Assembly (NCBI GenBank): GCA_017391545.1
Contig: JAFOYD010000183.1
Span: forward strand, 1-27,670
DNA from: Lachnospiraceae bacterium
Lineage (GTDB): Bacteria > Bacillota > Clostridia > Lachnospirales > Lachnospiraceae
Direction of reading: 5' to 3'
DNA: 27,670 bases
A program made the translations under genes and the position numbers. This document shows, piece by piece, positions 7,732-14,106 of the stretch; positions within the stretch are counted from its first letter, which is position 1; every line of letters starts with the position of its first letter. The notes beneath the pieces were generated by a model. It made no database searches. It was not told the origin of the DNA and saw only the letters and a program-made list of their open reading frames with translations.

Positions 7732-9117
7732 TTATTCAAAAGCACCATCGTCTGTCTCTGTTTCTGACTCCGGCTGCTCTTTTTGTGCTATCTTTGTGAC
7801 AAGTACAGATTGTATCACATTTTTCTCTACTTTCACGATTTTAAAATTATATCCATCGACCTCAACCTCAAAATTTTCATTTTCGTCCGGTATCCGGTCT
7901 AACTTCGAGATGATATATCCGTTGAGTGTCTCAAACTCCGTCTCGCCAAATGAAATCCCAAAGCGTTCCTCTAAATCTTCAAGCTTTGTCATTCCCTCGA
8001 TGACATATTCATTTTCACCCATTTTCTCAATATGATTTTCCTCCGGATCATACTCATCCATGATATTTCCAACAATTTCCTCAAGTATATCTTCCATGGT
8101 AACGAGACCTGATGTCTGTCCATACTCATCCATGACAATCACCATCTGATTTTTCTCAGACTGCATGCTTCTGAACAGGTCATCAATATTTTTTGTCTCC
8201 GGCACAAACACTGCTTCTCTGACAAGTCCTTCTATCGCTCCGACCGGCTGGTTCAGGCTCTCATCTGAAGTATGTATTCGCATGGCATCCTTCAGATACA
8301 GCACGCCAACAATATGGTCAAGATTCTCCTCATATACAGGGTATCTGCTGTTGCTCTCCTTTAACATGAAGCACAATGCATCCTTAAACGGCATGCTACT
8401 GTCAATTGCTGTAATATTATTGCGGTGCGTCATGATATCGCTTGCTTTCTTGTCACCAAATTCAAAGATATTGGTAATCATCTCGACCTCACCGGCCTCC
8501 AGAACACCGAGTTCATGTCCCTCATTGACCATTGAGATGATTTCTTCCTCCGTCACGTCTGCCTGCTCATCTGTATTTTTCAAGCCAAACAGCCTGAGCA
8601 TAAAATTCGCAGAGATGGCAACAATGCCCGTGAGCGGATAAAGTGCTGTGCGAAGGAACTGAATCCAATAGATAAACCGGTATGCCCACGCATCAGGATA
8701 TTTCTGCGCGATCTTTTTCGGAAAAAGAATACCAAATGTCAGAAGCACATACATCAGACAGACCGTAGCCAAAATCAGCGCGATCCATCCTAACGCGAAA
8801 TCACTGATTTCCTTGAAAAATGACAGTTTTAAAAGCCATATTCTGAACATGGCTGTCCATCTTGGCAGGAAAAAGCAGCCCATCACCAGCTCAATCAGTG
8901 TGCTAATCATCTGAATCGAATTGACATAGATCGTAGACCGCACAATGATCTGATTCAACAAGATCGACTTCTTATCCTTTTCTTCTGTCGCTTTGCGTTC
9001 GATCTCTTTTTCATTCATGAAATTGATTGCCTTATGAAACCCTGTAAGTATCGCTTCAATAAATAGCAATCCAAAAAACAGTATTATACTACAGGCCGAA
9101 GCCCCTCCATCATCCAT
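7732..9117 (-). CDS. CNNM/CorC-HlyC family membrane protein with CBS pair
   Basis: The 461-residue protein has an N-terminal membrane domain of DUF21/CNNM type (hydrophobic segments about 8-28, 62-84, 108-132 and 155-175). A CBS pair follows (about 222-350: KKASDIMTHR, YPVYEENLDHIVGVLYLKD, VIVMDEYGQTSGLVTMEDIL), then a C-terminal CorC_HlyC domain (about 368-445). Members are often labelled hemolysin C, but the best supported role for the family is magnesium or other divalent cation transport. The start at 9117 has GGAGAG about 7 nt upstream. Extending the frame to 9222 would run through the promoter and hairpin described below and is rejected. Confidence 0.9.
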   Translation of the reverse strand: MDDGGASACSIILFFGLLFIEAILTGFHKAINFMNEKEIERKATEEKDKKSILLNQIIVRSTIYVNSIQMISTLIELVMGCFFLPRWTAMFRIWLLKLSFFKEISDFALGWIALILATVCLMYVLLTFGILFPKKIAQKYPDAWAYRFIYWIQFLRTALYPLTGIVAISANFMLRLFGLKNTDEQADVTEEEIISMVNEGHELGVLEAGEVEMITNIFEFGDKKASDIMTHRNNITAIDSSMPFKDALCFMLKESNSRYPVYEENLDHIVGVLYLKDAMRIHTSDESLNQPVGAIEGLVREAVFVPETKNIDDLFRSMQSEKNQMVIVMDEYGQTSGLVTMEDILEEIVGNIMDEYDPEENHIEKMGENEYVIEGMTKLEDLEERFGISFGETEFETLNGYIISKLDRIPDENENFEVEVDGYNFKIVKVEKNVIQSVLVTKIAQKEQPESETETDDGAFE

Positions 9118-9148
9118 TTGATTCTCTCCTTTATCCTTTTGAATATAT

Positions 9149-9189
9149 AAAAAAGTAAGGTGTAAACTGCTTTTTTGCAGGCTACACCT
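9149..9189 (-). terminator. hairpin with U-tract after mazF, at the 5' end of the CorC-like transcript
   Basis: The minus-strand RNA forms a two-part stem: AGGTGTA/TACACCT (9183-9189 with 9158-9164) and inside it CTGC/GCAG around a 6-nt A loop, followed by UUACUUUUUUAU. It can terminate the alr-mazF transcript. It also begins almost exactly at the predicted start site of the promoter at 9194-9222, so it could act as an attenuator or 5' stabiliser for the CorC-like gene. Confidence 0.65.
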
Positions 9190-9193
9190 AACT

Positions 9194-9222
9194 AATATAG
9201 CATTACTATTTAAAAACGTCAA
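9194..9222 (-). promoter_or_regulatory. sigma-A promoter of the CorC-like gene
   Basis: The minus strand has TTGACG (9217-9222), a 17-nt spacer and TATATT (9194-9199). It sits in the 3' flank of mazF, just upstream of the hairpin. Confidence 0.7.
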
Positions 9223-9233
9223 TATCCAAAGCC

Positions 9234-9581
9234 TTATGTATCAAGCTCAAGACTGATTTGCAAGGCTCTGTTCACCCGCTGCATAATTGGATTATCCAGA
9301 TGGCATACCTTATCTTTCAGACGCTTTTTATCAATTGTTCTGAGTTGCTCAAGCAAAATTACGGAATCTTTCACCATATCATAATTACCCGCGTTCAGCT
9401 CGATATGCGTCGGCAGGTTTGCCTTGTTCATTTTGGAAGTAATGGCCGCACAGATCACTGTCGGACTATGCTTATTTCCCACATCGTTCTGTATAATGAG
9501 TACCGGTCTGATACCACCCTGTTCAGAGCCGACAACCGGTCTTAAATCTGCATAGTAGATATCTCCTCTTTTCATATTCAT
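9234..9581 (-). CDS. MazF/NdoA (PemK) family mRNA endoribonuclease toxin
   Basis: The sequence KRGDIYYADLRPVVGSEQGG, RPVLIIQNDVGN and KDSVILLEQLRTIDKKRL closely follows B. subtilis NdoA (MazF), a sequence-specific mRNA interferase. The arginine of GGIRPV and the threonine/serine of the AAITSK strand expected at the active site are present. Length (115 residues, or 113 from the internal ATG at 9575, which is better spaced from GAGG) is normal. In Bacillus the order is alr, antitoxin, toxin; here alr is directly upstream but the 107-nt gap contains no antitoxin reading frame. No strong promoter was found in that gap, so it probably depends on the nnr-alr transcript. Confidence 0.92.
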   Translation of the reverse strand: MNMKRGDIYYADLRPVVGSEQGGIRPVLIIQNDVGNKHSPTVICAAITSKMNKANLPTHIELNAGNYDMVKDSVILLEQLRTIDKKRLKDKVCHLDNPIMQRVNRALQISLELDT

Positions 9582-9688
9582 ACACCTCTGGAAAATTCGT
9601 AACTAAGATTACTTCTTTATGCTACTATTCTTTCCACATCGGTGTTTTTTATTCAGTCAAAAAATAATATAATATGAAATCTGATGAG

Positions 9689-10849
9689 TTACTCGTAAAT
9701 CAGCGTATCATCGAGCTTATAAATCCTTGGCACACGCTTACCAAGATCACAGGCAAGCTCATAGTTAAATCTGCCTGAAAGCTCCCCGAGCTCCTCCATG
9801 GTAATCATTTCATCTCCACTTTTTCCGATCAGCGTTACCTTGTCGCCTACGCAGATATCTGCGTCGATATCTGTCACATCAATCATGAACTGGTCCATAC
9901 ACACACGACCCAAAATTGGTGCTTTCTGACCTTTCACCAGAACATGTCCAATATTAGACAGGCTTCTTGGATAACCATCCCCATATCCCAGACAGATCGT
10001 TGCCACTCTTGTGTCTCTGATTGTCGTAAACGTTCCACCGTAGCTGATCTCCTGCCCTTCCGGAACAGTTTTTATATAGACGATCCTTGATTTCAGAGAA
10101 AGCACAGGTTCAAGCTCTATCTTTTTGTCTGCCTTTACCACCGCCGAAGGCCACAATCCATACAAAATAATGCCTGCCCTCACCGCATCCATATTCGCTT
10201 CCGGCATTTCCACGATGCCTGCGCTGTTCGAGCAGTGTTTCATAGGAATATCCAGCTTGAGCTCTTGCTGGATTCGCTCTACATATTCTTTAAAAAGCTC
10301 CATCTGACCATACGCTTTTGTCTTGTCAGCCTCATCTGCGGTAGCAAAATGCGTGAACACGCCTTCTATTTCAAGTCCGGGAAGCGCCGCGATCTGCCTG
10401 ATCAGCTCGATGCCATCATCATCCGGGTGAATACCAATTCTCGTCATGCCTGTATCGATCTTAATGTGTATCCTGCACTTTTTTCCACTCTTAACAGCCT
10501 GATCAGAAAGCTCCTTTGCCGAATCCAGCATAAATACAGTGGGGCGTATATCATCTTTAATCAATCGCTCATAGCTGTATGGAAAGGTATATCCCAATAT
10601 TAAGATCGGCTTTCTGATGTTACTGTCCCGAAGCGCAAATGCCTCTTCTGCTGTCGCTACTGCATATCCCCATACTTTGTCATCATTTTCAAGGATTCGA
10701 GCGATGTGCTCCGCACCATGTCCGTATCCGTCTGTCTTGATCACTGCGATAATCTTCGTATGATCACTGATGTTCTTCTTGATGCTCTCTATATTAAATA
10801 AAATCGCATCAAGATTTACTTCTGCCCATGCTCTGTCATAATGCTTCAT
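9689..10849 (-). CDS. alr: alanine racemase
   Basis: Alr interconverts L- and D-alanine with pyridoxal phosphate and supplies D-Ala for peptidoglycan. The PLP lysine is in AVIKTDGYGHG (Lys38) and the second catalytic base is Tyr270 (EISYGGTF). KIDTGMTRIG and GRVCMDQFMIDVTD are further family motifs. The 386-residue length is standard. It starts 1 nt after the nnr stop (GAGTAATATG), with GAGG of the nnr 3' end serving as ribosome binding site, so the two genes are translationally coupled. Confidence 0.97.
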   Translation of the reverse strand: MKHYDRAWAEVNLDAILFNIESIKKNISDHTKIIAVIKTDGYGHGAEHIARILENDDKVWGYAVATAEEAFALRDSNIRKPILILGYTFPYSYERLIKDDIRPTVFMLDSAKELSDQAVKSGKKCRIHIKIDTGMTRIGIHPDDDGIELIRQIAALPGLEIEGVFTHFATADEADKTKAYGQMELFKEYVERIQQELKLDIPMKHCSNSAGIVEMPEANMDAVRAGIILYGLWPSAVVKADKKIELEPVLSLKSRIVYIKTVPEGQEISYGGTFTTIRDTRVATICLGYGDGYPRSLSNIGHVLVKGQKAPILGRVCMDQFMIDVTDIDADICVGDKVTLIGKSGDEMITMEELGELSGRFNYELACDLGKRVPRIYKLDDTLIYE

Positions 10850-10850
10850 A

Positions 10851-12404
10851 TTACTCGTACCTCTTTTCTGTGCTGTATATGCACGATATATCTTTTAAAG
10901 ACTTTATAATATCCTGAGCCATAATATAATAAGCAGACGTTTTCGTCCTTGCCAGGTCTCCAGCAAGTCCATGTATATATGTACCCATGACTGCCGCTTC
11001 AAATCCACTCAGTTTCTGCGCCAGAAGTCCTGCTATAATGCCTGTAAGCACATCACCCGAACCAGCCGTCGCCATCCCATCATTGCCACTGGAATTCAAA
11101 TAAGTAAGCTTTCCTCTTTTGGCAACAATCGTTCGCGCATCTTTGCATACAAGGGAGACATCATATTTTTTAGTAAACGATTTGCAACAGGATATAATAT
11201 CCTTTTTGATTTCTGTTGCAGGATATTTCATAAGCCTTGAGAATTCTCCCAAATGTGGTGTAAATATGACATCTGTGTCATTTTTCCTCCGTCCGAACTC
11301 AAAGCTTCTCAAAAGCAACTCATTCTGTGCCAATAGGTTCAATGCATCTGCGTCCACAACGATCGGCTTATTACTTTTCTGAAGGATCATTTCCAGGATT
11401 GTCTTTGCCTTAGGTGATACTGAAATCCCTGGTCCGACAGCCACTACAGTCGCCCAGTCGATTGCGGCTGCAAGTGCATGAAACTCCTCCTCCAGAAGTT
11501 CTTCTTTCCCGTCATCAAGATACGTGTCAACGATTGCCTCCGGCAGCTTTTTCAAAAGGCTCTCCCGATGATCCGATGCCGTAAAAATTCTGACCATGCC
11601 TGCACCTGTTCTGAATGCACTTAAAGCAGACAGGTAGCATGCACCGCCCATATTTTTACTTCCTGCAACCAGCAGTACTTTGCCAAAGGTTCCCTTATTT
11701 CCAGCCGGATTTCTTCCCGGAAGCTTCAAATCCTTTTCTGCATCCGTAAATGTCACGACTCCGCTTCTCTTATTCTCTGTAACGTCCTTAGGGATACCGA
11801 TGGGCGCACAGATCACCTCGCCAGCACAGGATGCACCGGGATACAGCATGATTCCAAGCTTTCTATATGCAAATGTGACAGTAATGTCAGCTTTTACAGC
11901 ACATCCCATAATACTTCCGTTATCCGTATTGACACCTGATGGAATATCCACTGATACCACTGCAGCTTTTGAAGCATTGATTGCCTCAACTGCGGTTCTG
12001 AATTTTCCCGTCACATCACGCGTAAGGCCAATTCCAAAAATCGCATCCACAATCACATCATAAAGCGTATGCTCCACCCCATTATGTATCGGAATATCCA
12101 GTTTCTCTGCAATCTCAAGCTGCACCTTTGTCTCTGGCGAAAGCTTAGAAAGATCACCGATCATATTAACCTCAGCACGTATTCCATATTCCCTGAGAAT
12201 GCGGGCGATTGCAATGCCGTCGCCACCGTTGTTGCCACTTCCTGCCATGATTCCAACATAAATGTCAGTGCCATATCTGTCTATAATCGTCTGTGCAGTC
12301 TGCAATGCTGCACGTTCCATCAAAACAAGCGATGTAATTCCATATTCATTAATAGCTGCACTGTCACTGTTTTTCATTTCAGCCGCTGTCAACACATATT
12401 CCAT
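10851..12404 (-). CDS. nnr: bifunctional NAD(P)HX epimerase / ADP-dependent NAD(P)HX dehydratase
   Basis: This 517-residue fusion repairs hydrated NADH and NADPH. The N-terminal YjeF_N epimerase domain (about 1-210) carries GSGNNGGDGIAIARIL and SVDIPSGVNTDNG. The C-terminal ribokinase-fold dehydratase domain (about 225-505) carries LLVAGSKNMGGACYLSALSA and the nucleotide-binding NDGMATAGSGDVLTGIIAGL. It heads an operon with alr and mazF. A promoter lies at 12476-12503, and the leader contains a 14-bp palindrome and one copy of the 16-nt element. Confidence 0.95.
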   Translation of the reverse strand: MEYVLTAAEMKNSDSAAINEYGITSLVLMERAALQTAQTIIDRYGTDIYVGIMAGSGNNGGDGIAIARILREYGIRAEVNMIGDLSKLSPETKVQLEIAEKLDIPIHNGVEHTLYDVIVDAIFGIGLTRDVTGKFRTAVEAINASKAAVVSVDIPSGVNTDNGSIMGCAVKADITVTFAYRKLGIMLYPGASCAGEVICAPIGIPKDVTENKRSGVVTFTDAEKDLKLPGRNPAGNKGTFGKVLLVAGSKNMGGACYLSALSAFRTGAGMVRIFTASDHRESLLKKLPEAIVDTYLDDGKEELLEEEFHALAAAIDWATVVAVGPGISVSPKAKTILEMILQKSNKPIVVDADALNLLAQNELLLRSFEFGRRKNDTDVIFTPHLGEFSRLMKYPATEIKKDIISCCKSFTKKYDVSLVCKDARTIVAKRGKLTYLNSSGNDGMATAGSGDVLTGIIAGLLAQKLSGFEAAVMGTYIHGLAGDLARTKTSAYYIMAQDIIKSLKDISCIYSTEKRYE

Positions 12405-12433
12405 AAAGCATTCCAGCCTTTCGCTTCATTTTT

Positions 12434-12449
12434 GAAACTATTCAGTACC
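12434..12449 (-). repeat. 16-nt interspersed element, copy 2 (before nnr)
   Basis: The minus strand reads GGTACTGAATAGTTTC, matching 14 of 16 consensus positions, and leaves 29 nt to the nnr start. Its first bases belong to the palindrome TACCTTTAAAGGTA at 12446-12459. Confidence 0.5.
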
Positions 12450-12475
12450 TTTAAAGGTATGGTTTTTCTCCTATT

Positions 12476-12503
12476 AGTATAGCACATTATTTCATTATTA
12501 CAA
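12476..12503 (-). promoter_or_regulatory. promoter of the nnr-alr-mazF operon
   Basis: TATACT (12476-12481) is preceded by TTGTAA (12498-12503) with a 16-nt spacer on the minus strand. It lies just after the terminator of the rex transcript. Confidence 0.5.
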
Positions 12504-12541
12504 ATAAAAAACTCCCAAACCTTTTATCCAGATTTGGAAGT
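12504..12541 (-). terminator. Rho-independent terminator after the rex / coiled-coil genes
   Basis: The minus-strand RNA pairs ACTTCCAAA (12533-12541) with TTTGGGAGT (12511-12519) across a 13-nt loop, with one G-U pair, followed by TTTTTATTT. Confidence 0.8.
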
Positions 12542-12587
12542 ATTTTAGTCGTTCAATTCTTTTGACAATAATTCAGCACCTGAAGTG

Positions 12588-13202
12588 TCACTCTTTTTGC
12601 AATACATTTTCAGGATTGTATTTCATATCGAACATCTCTATGACATCCGGACCAAAAATCGCATGCATATACGAATAGGTCTCATCATTCCATATTTCCT
12701 TACTTTGTTTCAGGAGTATCTTTCTCTTAAGTAGCACCTTGAACTCAGATACCCACTTATTGATTGCCTCGATGTCCTGTATGTTCTGCTGTATTTTGCT
12801 ATAACAAACACGCATCGTAGCAAGCATCAGTTCCAGATTTGCATCGTCAATCATTTTCGGAAGTTCCATAAGCTCATCATTGTAGTCGTCCAGCTTTTGG
12901 TTAGCCTCTTCAATCATACGCTTGTTTTCGGACATTTTTTTCTCCTTCGCAGAACTGTCCGGAAGCTCCATAATAGAGACAATCTCCTGCATGAGTTTCT
13001 TTTTGTATGAAGAAAGACTTTTTACTTCCGTATTCAACTTTCCCTGACGTTTTAAAAGCTCATTGAGCTTCTCCTCAAGATCATGGATTTCATCATTATC
13101 TCCAGTTTGGGTAAAAAGCTTATGCCACTGATTATCAAGTGTCAAAATAGGTATCTTTTTGCCGACCAGAGCCTCTCGAAAAGTTTCTTCCTCCAAAGCC
13201 AT
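12588..13202 (-). CDS. coiled-coil protein of unknown function downstream of rex
   Basis: I do not recognise this 204-residue protein. It has no signal peptide or membrane segment. Residues about 38-110 are strongly helical and charged with heptad-like spacing (EIHDLEEKLNELLKRQGKL, then KEKKMSENKRMIEEANQKL). A second helical region covers about 115-165. The C-terminus (EIWNDETYSYMHAIFGPDVIEMFD) looks like a small folded segment. AAGAGGGTGAG before the ATG is an acceptable ribosome binding site. It lies 65 nt after rex with no clear promoter between, and shares the terminator at 12504-12541, so it is probably co-transcribed with rex. Codon use is like its neighbours. Confidence 0.75.
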   Translation of the reverse strand: MALEEETFREALVGKKIPILTLDNQWHKLFTQTGDNDEIHDLEEKLNELLKRQGKLNTEVKSLSSYKKKLMQEIVSIMELPDSSAKEKKMSENKRMIEEANQKLDDYNDELMELPKMIDDANLELMLATMRVCYSKIQQNIQDIEAINKWVSEFKVLLKRKILLKQSKEIWNDETYSYMHAIFGPDVIEMFDMKYNPENVLQKE

Positions 13203-13228
13203 CAGCTCACCCTCTTTTCAAAAAATCG

Positions 13229-13244
13229 GTAACGATTCAGTATC
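13229..13244 (-). repeat. 16-nt interspersed element, copy 3 (before the coiled-coil gene)
   Basis: The minus strand reads GATACTGAATCGTTAC (15 of 16 to consensus), 26 nt before the start codon. Its 3' half pairs with an upstream TAACGAT (13248-13254) to form a 7-bp hairpin followed by CCGATTTTTT. Confidence 0.5.
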
Positions 13245-13267
13245 TTTATCGTTAAAAAATCAGCATA

Positions 13268-13906
13268 TTATCTGTTTCCATTAACAATACTATAGGAAAG
13301 TTTCATAAGACTGTCGGAAAGGTGTACATTCTCCACAGCAATATGATCCGGCAGATTTAAGTCCACATGTGCAAAATTCCATATTGCCTTAATATTACAT
13401 CTTACCAGCAGCTCTGCTGTTTTGACGGCACCGTTTTTGGGAATTGTAAGCACCGCAATATCAATATCGTTTTCTTTTATAAACTGCTCAATGTTTTCTA
13501 CCGGCTGTACATGAATTCCTCTAAGCTCCTTACCATACAAATCCGGATCATTGTCAAAGATTCCTTTTACAATAAACCCTCTCCGCTCAAAGTTCATATA
13601 ATTTGCGAGTGCCTGTCCTAAATTGCCCGCACCCACAATGATCAGATTATGCTTCTCATTTAGCCCAAGTATCCTGGCTATTTCGTTGTACAGATATTCT
13701 ACATTGTATCCGTAGCCCTGCTGACCAAATCCACCAAAGTTATTAAAGTCCTGTCTGATCTGTGATGCAGTGACCTTCATCAGCTTACTTAAATCCTGTG
13801 AGGATATCCGCTCGATACCGCTATCCCTCAAATCGCCCAAATACCGGTAATATCTGGGAAGTCTTGCGACAACCGCCTGTGATATATTCTTATCATCCAC
13901 GATCAT
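13268..13906 (-). CDS. rex: redox-sensing transcriptional repressor Rex
   Basis: Rex senses the NADH/NAD+ ratio and represses fermentation and NADH-reoxidation genes when NAD+ is high. The winged helix domain (about 1-80) contains ISQAVVARLPRYYRYL and TASQIRQDFNNFGGFGQQGYGY. The Rossmann domain starts at about 86 with the dinucleotide-binding loop VGAGNLGQAL (92-97 core). The 212-residue length is standard. The ATG at 13906 is very close to GGAGG; a GTG two codons later has better spacing and may be the true start. A strong promoter and a Rex-like operator lie upstream, suggesting autoregulation. The divergent ABC-F neighbour matches the rex/ydiF association in Bacillus. Confidence 0.96.
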   Translation of the reverse strand: MIVDDKNISQAVVARLPRYYRYLGDLRDSGIERISSQDLSKLMKVTASQIRQDFNNFGGFGQQGYGYNVEYLYNEIARILGLNEKHNLIIVGAGNLGQALANYMNFERRGFIVKGIFDNDPDLYGKELRGIHVQPVENIEQFIKENDIDIAVLTIPKNGAVKTAELLVRCNIKAIWNFAHVDLNLPDHIAVENVHLSDSLMKLSYSIVNGNR

Positions 13907-13927
13907 CCACCTCCGAAATAATAATAT

Positions 13928-13943
13928 GTAACGGTTCAGTACC
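13928..13943 (-). repeat. 16-nt interspersed element, copy 4 (before rex)
   Basis: The minus strand reads GGTACTGAACCGTTAC (15 of 16 to consensus), in the rex leader 21 nt before the start codon and downstream of the promoter. Confidence 0.5.
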
Positions 13944-13986
13944 TTCTGTACAAATATGCCAAAAAAGTAATGATTTATTTAATGCA

Positions 13987-14015
13987 AGTATACAACATTG
14001 TTAAATCATTGTCAA
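13987..14015 (-). promoter_or_regulatory. sigma-A promoter of rex
   Basis: A perfect TTGACA (14010-14015), a 17-nt spacer and TATACT (13987-13992) lie on the minus strand. Confidence 0.85.
13998..14015. promoter_or_regulatory. putative Rex operator overlapping the rex -35 region
   Basis: The 18-mer TTGACAATGATTTAACAA (minus strand) has the spacing of clostridial Rex sites (TTGTTAA, 4 nt, TTAACAA). The right half-site is perfect and the left matches 5 of 7. It covers the -35 box and part of the spacer, so binding would block rex transcription. Confidence 0.6.
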
Positions 14016-14041
14016 TTATTTTTGGCAGGGCTTTACCAATC

Positions 14042-14070
14042 TTGCTTTTCTCGAGATTCTCTTTTATAAT
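14042..14070 (+). promoter_or_regulatory. sigma-A promoter of the ABC-F gene
   Basis: TTGCTT (14042-14047), a 17-nt spacer and a perfect TATAAT (14065-14070) lie 37 nt before the ATG; CAAGGAGG follows as ribosome binding site. Confidence 0.75.
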
Positions 14071-14106
14071 ATAGACGATTATTCAATATATTCCAAGGAG
14101 GTTCCC

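Noticed and set aside
8165..8641. 158-residue plus-strand frame inside the CorC-like gene
   Set aside because: It is a Ser-rich antisense shadow of the CBS region with no translation signals.
9118..9222. A 35-residue N-terminal extension of the CorC-like gene
   Set aside because: It overlaps the promoter and hairpin and has no good ribosome binding site, while the internal ATG at 9117 has GGAGAG at the right distance.
9582..9688. Search for a small antitoxin gene between alr and mazF
   Set aside because: No frame longer than a few codons with a start signal exists in either direction; a TTGACT box is present but lacks a matching -10 box.
12446..12459. Palindrome TACCTTTAAAGGTA in the nnr leader as an independent operator
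   Set aside because: It is a perfect 14-bp palindrome but overlaps the 16-nt repeat and is AT-rich, so it may be fortuitous; noted under the repeat.
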